Shown here piece after piece: positions 5,605 to 6,338 of a DNA stretch of 6,338 nt. Source of the stretch: CAZZGX01 sp964653715 (GTDB lineage: Bacteria; Patescibacteriota; Minisyncoccia; Ryanbacterales; GWA2-47-10b). The notes below the pieces were generated by a model, which did no database searches, had not been told where the DNA came from, and saw only the letters and a list, made by a program, of their open reading frames with translations. The stretch's first letter is position 1, and every line of letters starts with the position of its first letter. The DNA lies in contig CAZZGX010000008.1 of assembly GCA_964653715.1 (NCBI GenBank), positions 1 through 6,338 of the forward strand, read 5' to 3'. The position numbers and the translations under genes were made by a program.

Positions 5605-6338
5605 CTATTGCAAAAACGTATCGGCAAGCGCTGATAGGCGGTTCTCAAAAATCGCCTCCCGGATTTGACGCATGAGATCGTTGAAAAAGTACACGTTATG
5701 AATTGTTGCAAAACGTCCGGCATCCGGATTTTTTTCTTTAAAAAGTTCATTGAGCCTACTAAGTCGTACTCCCCATTCGCGGCATACGGGGCAAGAACAA
5801 TCATCCGCGATCATACCTGAATCGTTTTTGTACTTCCCTTTTGTAAGGTCAACCCGCCCGCCTCTTGTCCATACAGAGCCATGCCGCGCCTCCCGTGTCG
5901 GGATCACGCAATCAAACATATCAATCCCCCGCGCCACTCCGTCAAAGATATCCTCAATTCGCCCTATACCAAAAAGGTGGCGTGGCTTGCTATCCGGAAG
6001 CTCCGGAATTAACCAGTCAAGTTCTTGTCGGGTATTCGTTTTCGAATCGCCAAAGGAACTGCCGTACGCCCCGCCAATCGCAAAGCCATCGAAATCAAGA
6101 GCACCGATAGCGCGCGAGCTTGCTTTTCGTAAATCCTCAAATGGCCCTCCTTGCACCACTCCAAACAAGAGTTGATTTGATTTTTTTGCCTCACGCGAGC
6201 GCGCGGCCCACCGATGTGTTCGTTCCATTGAAGTTTTTGTGTAGTCGTAGTCGTGGAGCGGAGAGGTCGGCTCGTCAGAGGCGACAATGATGTCGGCTCC
6301 GAGCTTTTCCTGAATCGCAATGGATTTTTCGGCGTCGA
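5605..6338 (-). CDS. tgt: Queuine/preQ1 tRNA-guanine transglycosylase (Tgt), C-terminal part (start outside window)
   Basis: About 244 C-terminal residues of a roughly 370-400-residue enzyme are present. It exchanges guanine-34 in the anticodon of GUN tRNAs for a 7-deazaguanine, leading to queuosine. Visible motifs: SMERTHRWA, FGVVQGGPFEDLR, GFAIGGAYGSSFGD in the substrate pocket, GIGRIEDIFDGVARGIDMFDCV with the nucleophilic Asp (codon 5913-5911), PTREARHG, and the zinc site CSCPVC with the later His in IHNVYFF. The general-base Asp lies outside the window. The pocket departs from the usual bacterial form: DE-Cys-TP reads DE-Pro-TS (6270-6268 for Pro), and the GGLAVGE loop has an extra three residues, with Asp where Glu is usual. 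The frame is open to the window edge, so the ATG at 6228 is internal. The gene is convergent with the cyclase gene; the two stops are 2 nt apart. Confidence 0.95.
   Translation of the reverse strand, partial: DAEKSIAIQEKLGADIIVASDEPTSPLHDYDYTKTSMERTHRWAARSREAKKSNQLLFGVVQGGPFEDLRKASSRAIGALDFDGFAIGGAYGSSFGDSKTNTRQELDWLIPELPDSKPRHLFGIGRIEDIFDGVARGIDMFDCVIPTREARHGSVWTRGGRVDLTKGKYKNDSGMIADDCSCPVCREWGVRLSRLNELFKEKNPDAGRFATIHNVYFFNDLMRQIREAIFENRLSALADTFLQ

Noticed and set aside
5619..5636. Hairpin TATCGGC-loop-GCTGATA near the cyclase/tgt junction as an intrinsic terminator
   Set aside because: As plus-strand RNA it has 7 pairs with one G-U but no T-tract follows. As minus-strand RNA a run of five T follows two bases later, but the stem has an A-C mismatch and lies inside the tgt coding region. 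Too weak to call.
5750..6175. 141-residue plus-strand open frame across tgt
   Set aside because: It is rich in Ser, Pro and Arg as expected of an antisense shadow, and the minus strand encodes conserved Tgt motifs throughout.
6226..6228. ATG as the start of a short Tgt
   Set aside because: The frame stays open upstream to the window edge and reads as conserved Tgt sequence there, so this methionine is internal (the SMERTHRW motif).

Overview
The window is a compact piece of bacterial chromosome with six protein-coding genes, two of them cut by the window edges. I see no RNA gene, mobile element, CRISPR array or repeat family. Stop codons read as in the standard code. Three features together suggest, without proving, a streamlined genome such as Candidate Phyla Radiation / Patescibacteria (Parcubacteria-like): convergent genes only 2-3 nt apart, same-strand genes that overlap, and starts lacking a Shine-Dalgarno sequence but lying 6-8 nt behind a -10 box. 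This placement is inference.

Layout from left to right. (1) 1-146, minus strand: 5' part of an MGMT/Ogt-type alkyltransferase or alkyltransferase-like protein. It is divergent from (2) 176-886, plus: a GT2 polyprenyl-phosphate (dolichol-phosphate-type) mannosyltransferase that overlaps by 8 nt (3) 879-2567, plus: a multi-spanning GT-C/PMT-family glycosyltransferase. These two look like a donor-making and donor-using pair for glycosylation on the outer face of the membrane. Tail to tail with them is a minus-strand operon: (4) an ABC-2 ATPase at 4071-3343, overlapping by 11 nt (5) a YadH-like permease at 3353-2571. Divergent from the ATPase is (6) 4142-5602, plus: a membrane diadenylate cyclase (CdaA/DacA) fused in frame to a CdaR/YbbR-type extracytoplasmic region. 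Convergent with it is (7) 6338-5605, minus: the C-terminal part of tRNA-guanine transglycosylase, whose start lies beyond the window. Counting the edge fragments, this makes seven coding regions, five of them complete.

The most notable item is the CdaA-CdaR fusion. In Firmicutes, the c-di-AMP synthase and its membrane regulator are separate adjacent genes. Here one 486-residue chain holds three N-terminal membrane helices, the cytoplasmic DAC domain, a fourth helix and about two YbbR repeats predicted to lie outside the cell. The catalytic DGA motif is intact, but the usual RHR reads RHS. Second-rank items are the divergent promoters of the exporter and the cyclase, whose -35 boxes overlap on a small inverted repeat; the repeated leaderless-type start architecture; and an altered substrate pocket in the tRNA-guanine transglycosylase that bears on whether it uses preQ1 or queuine.
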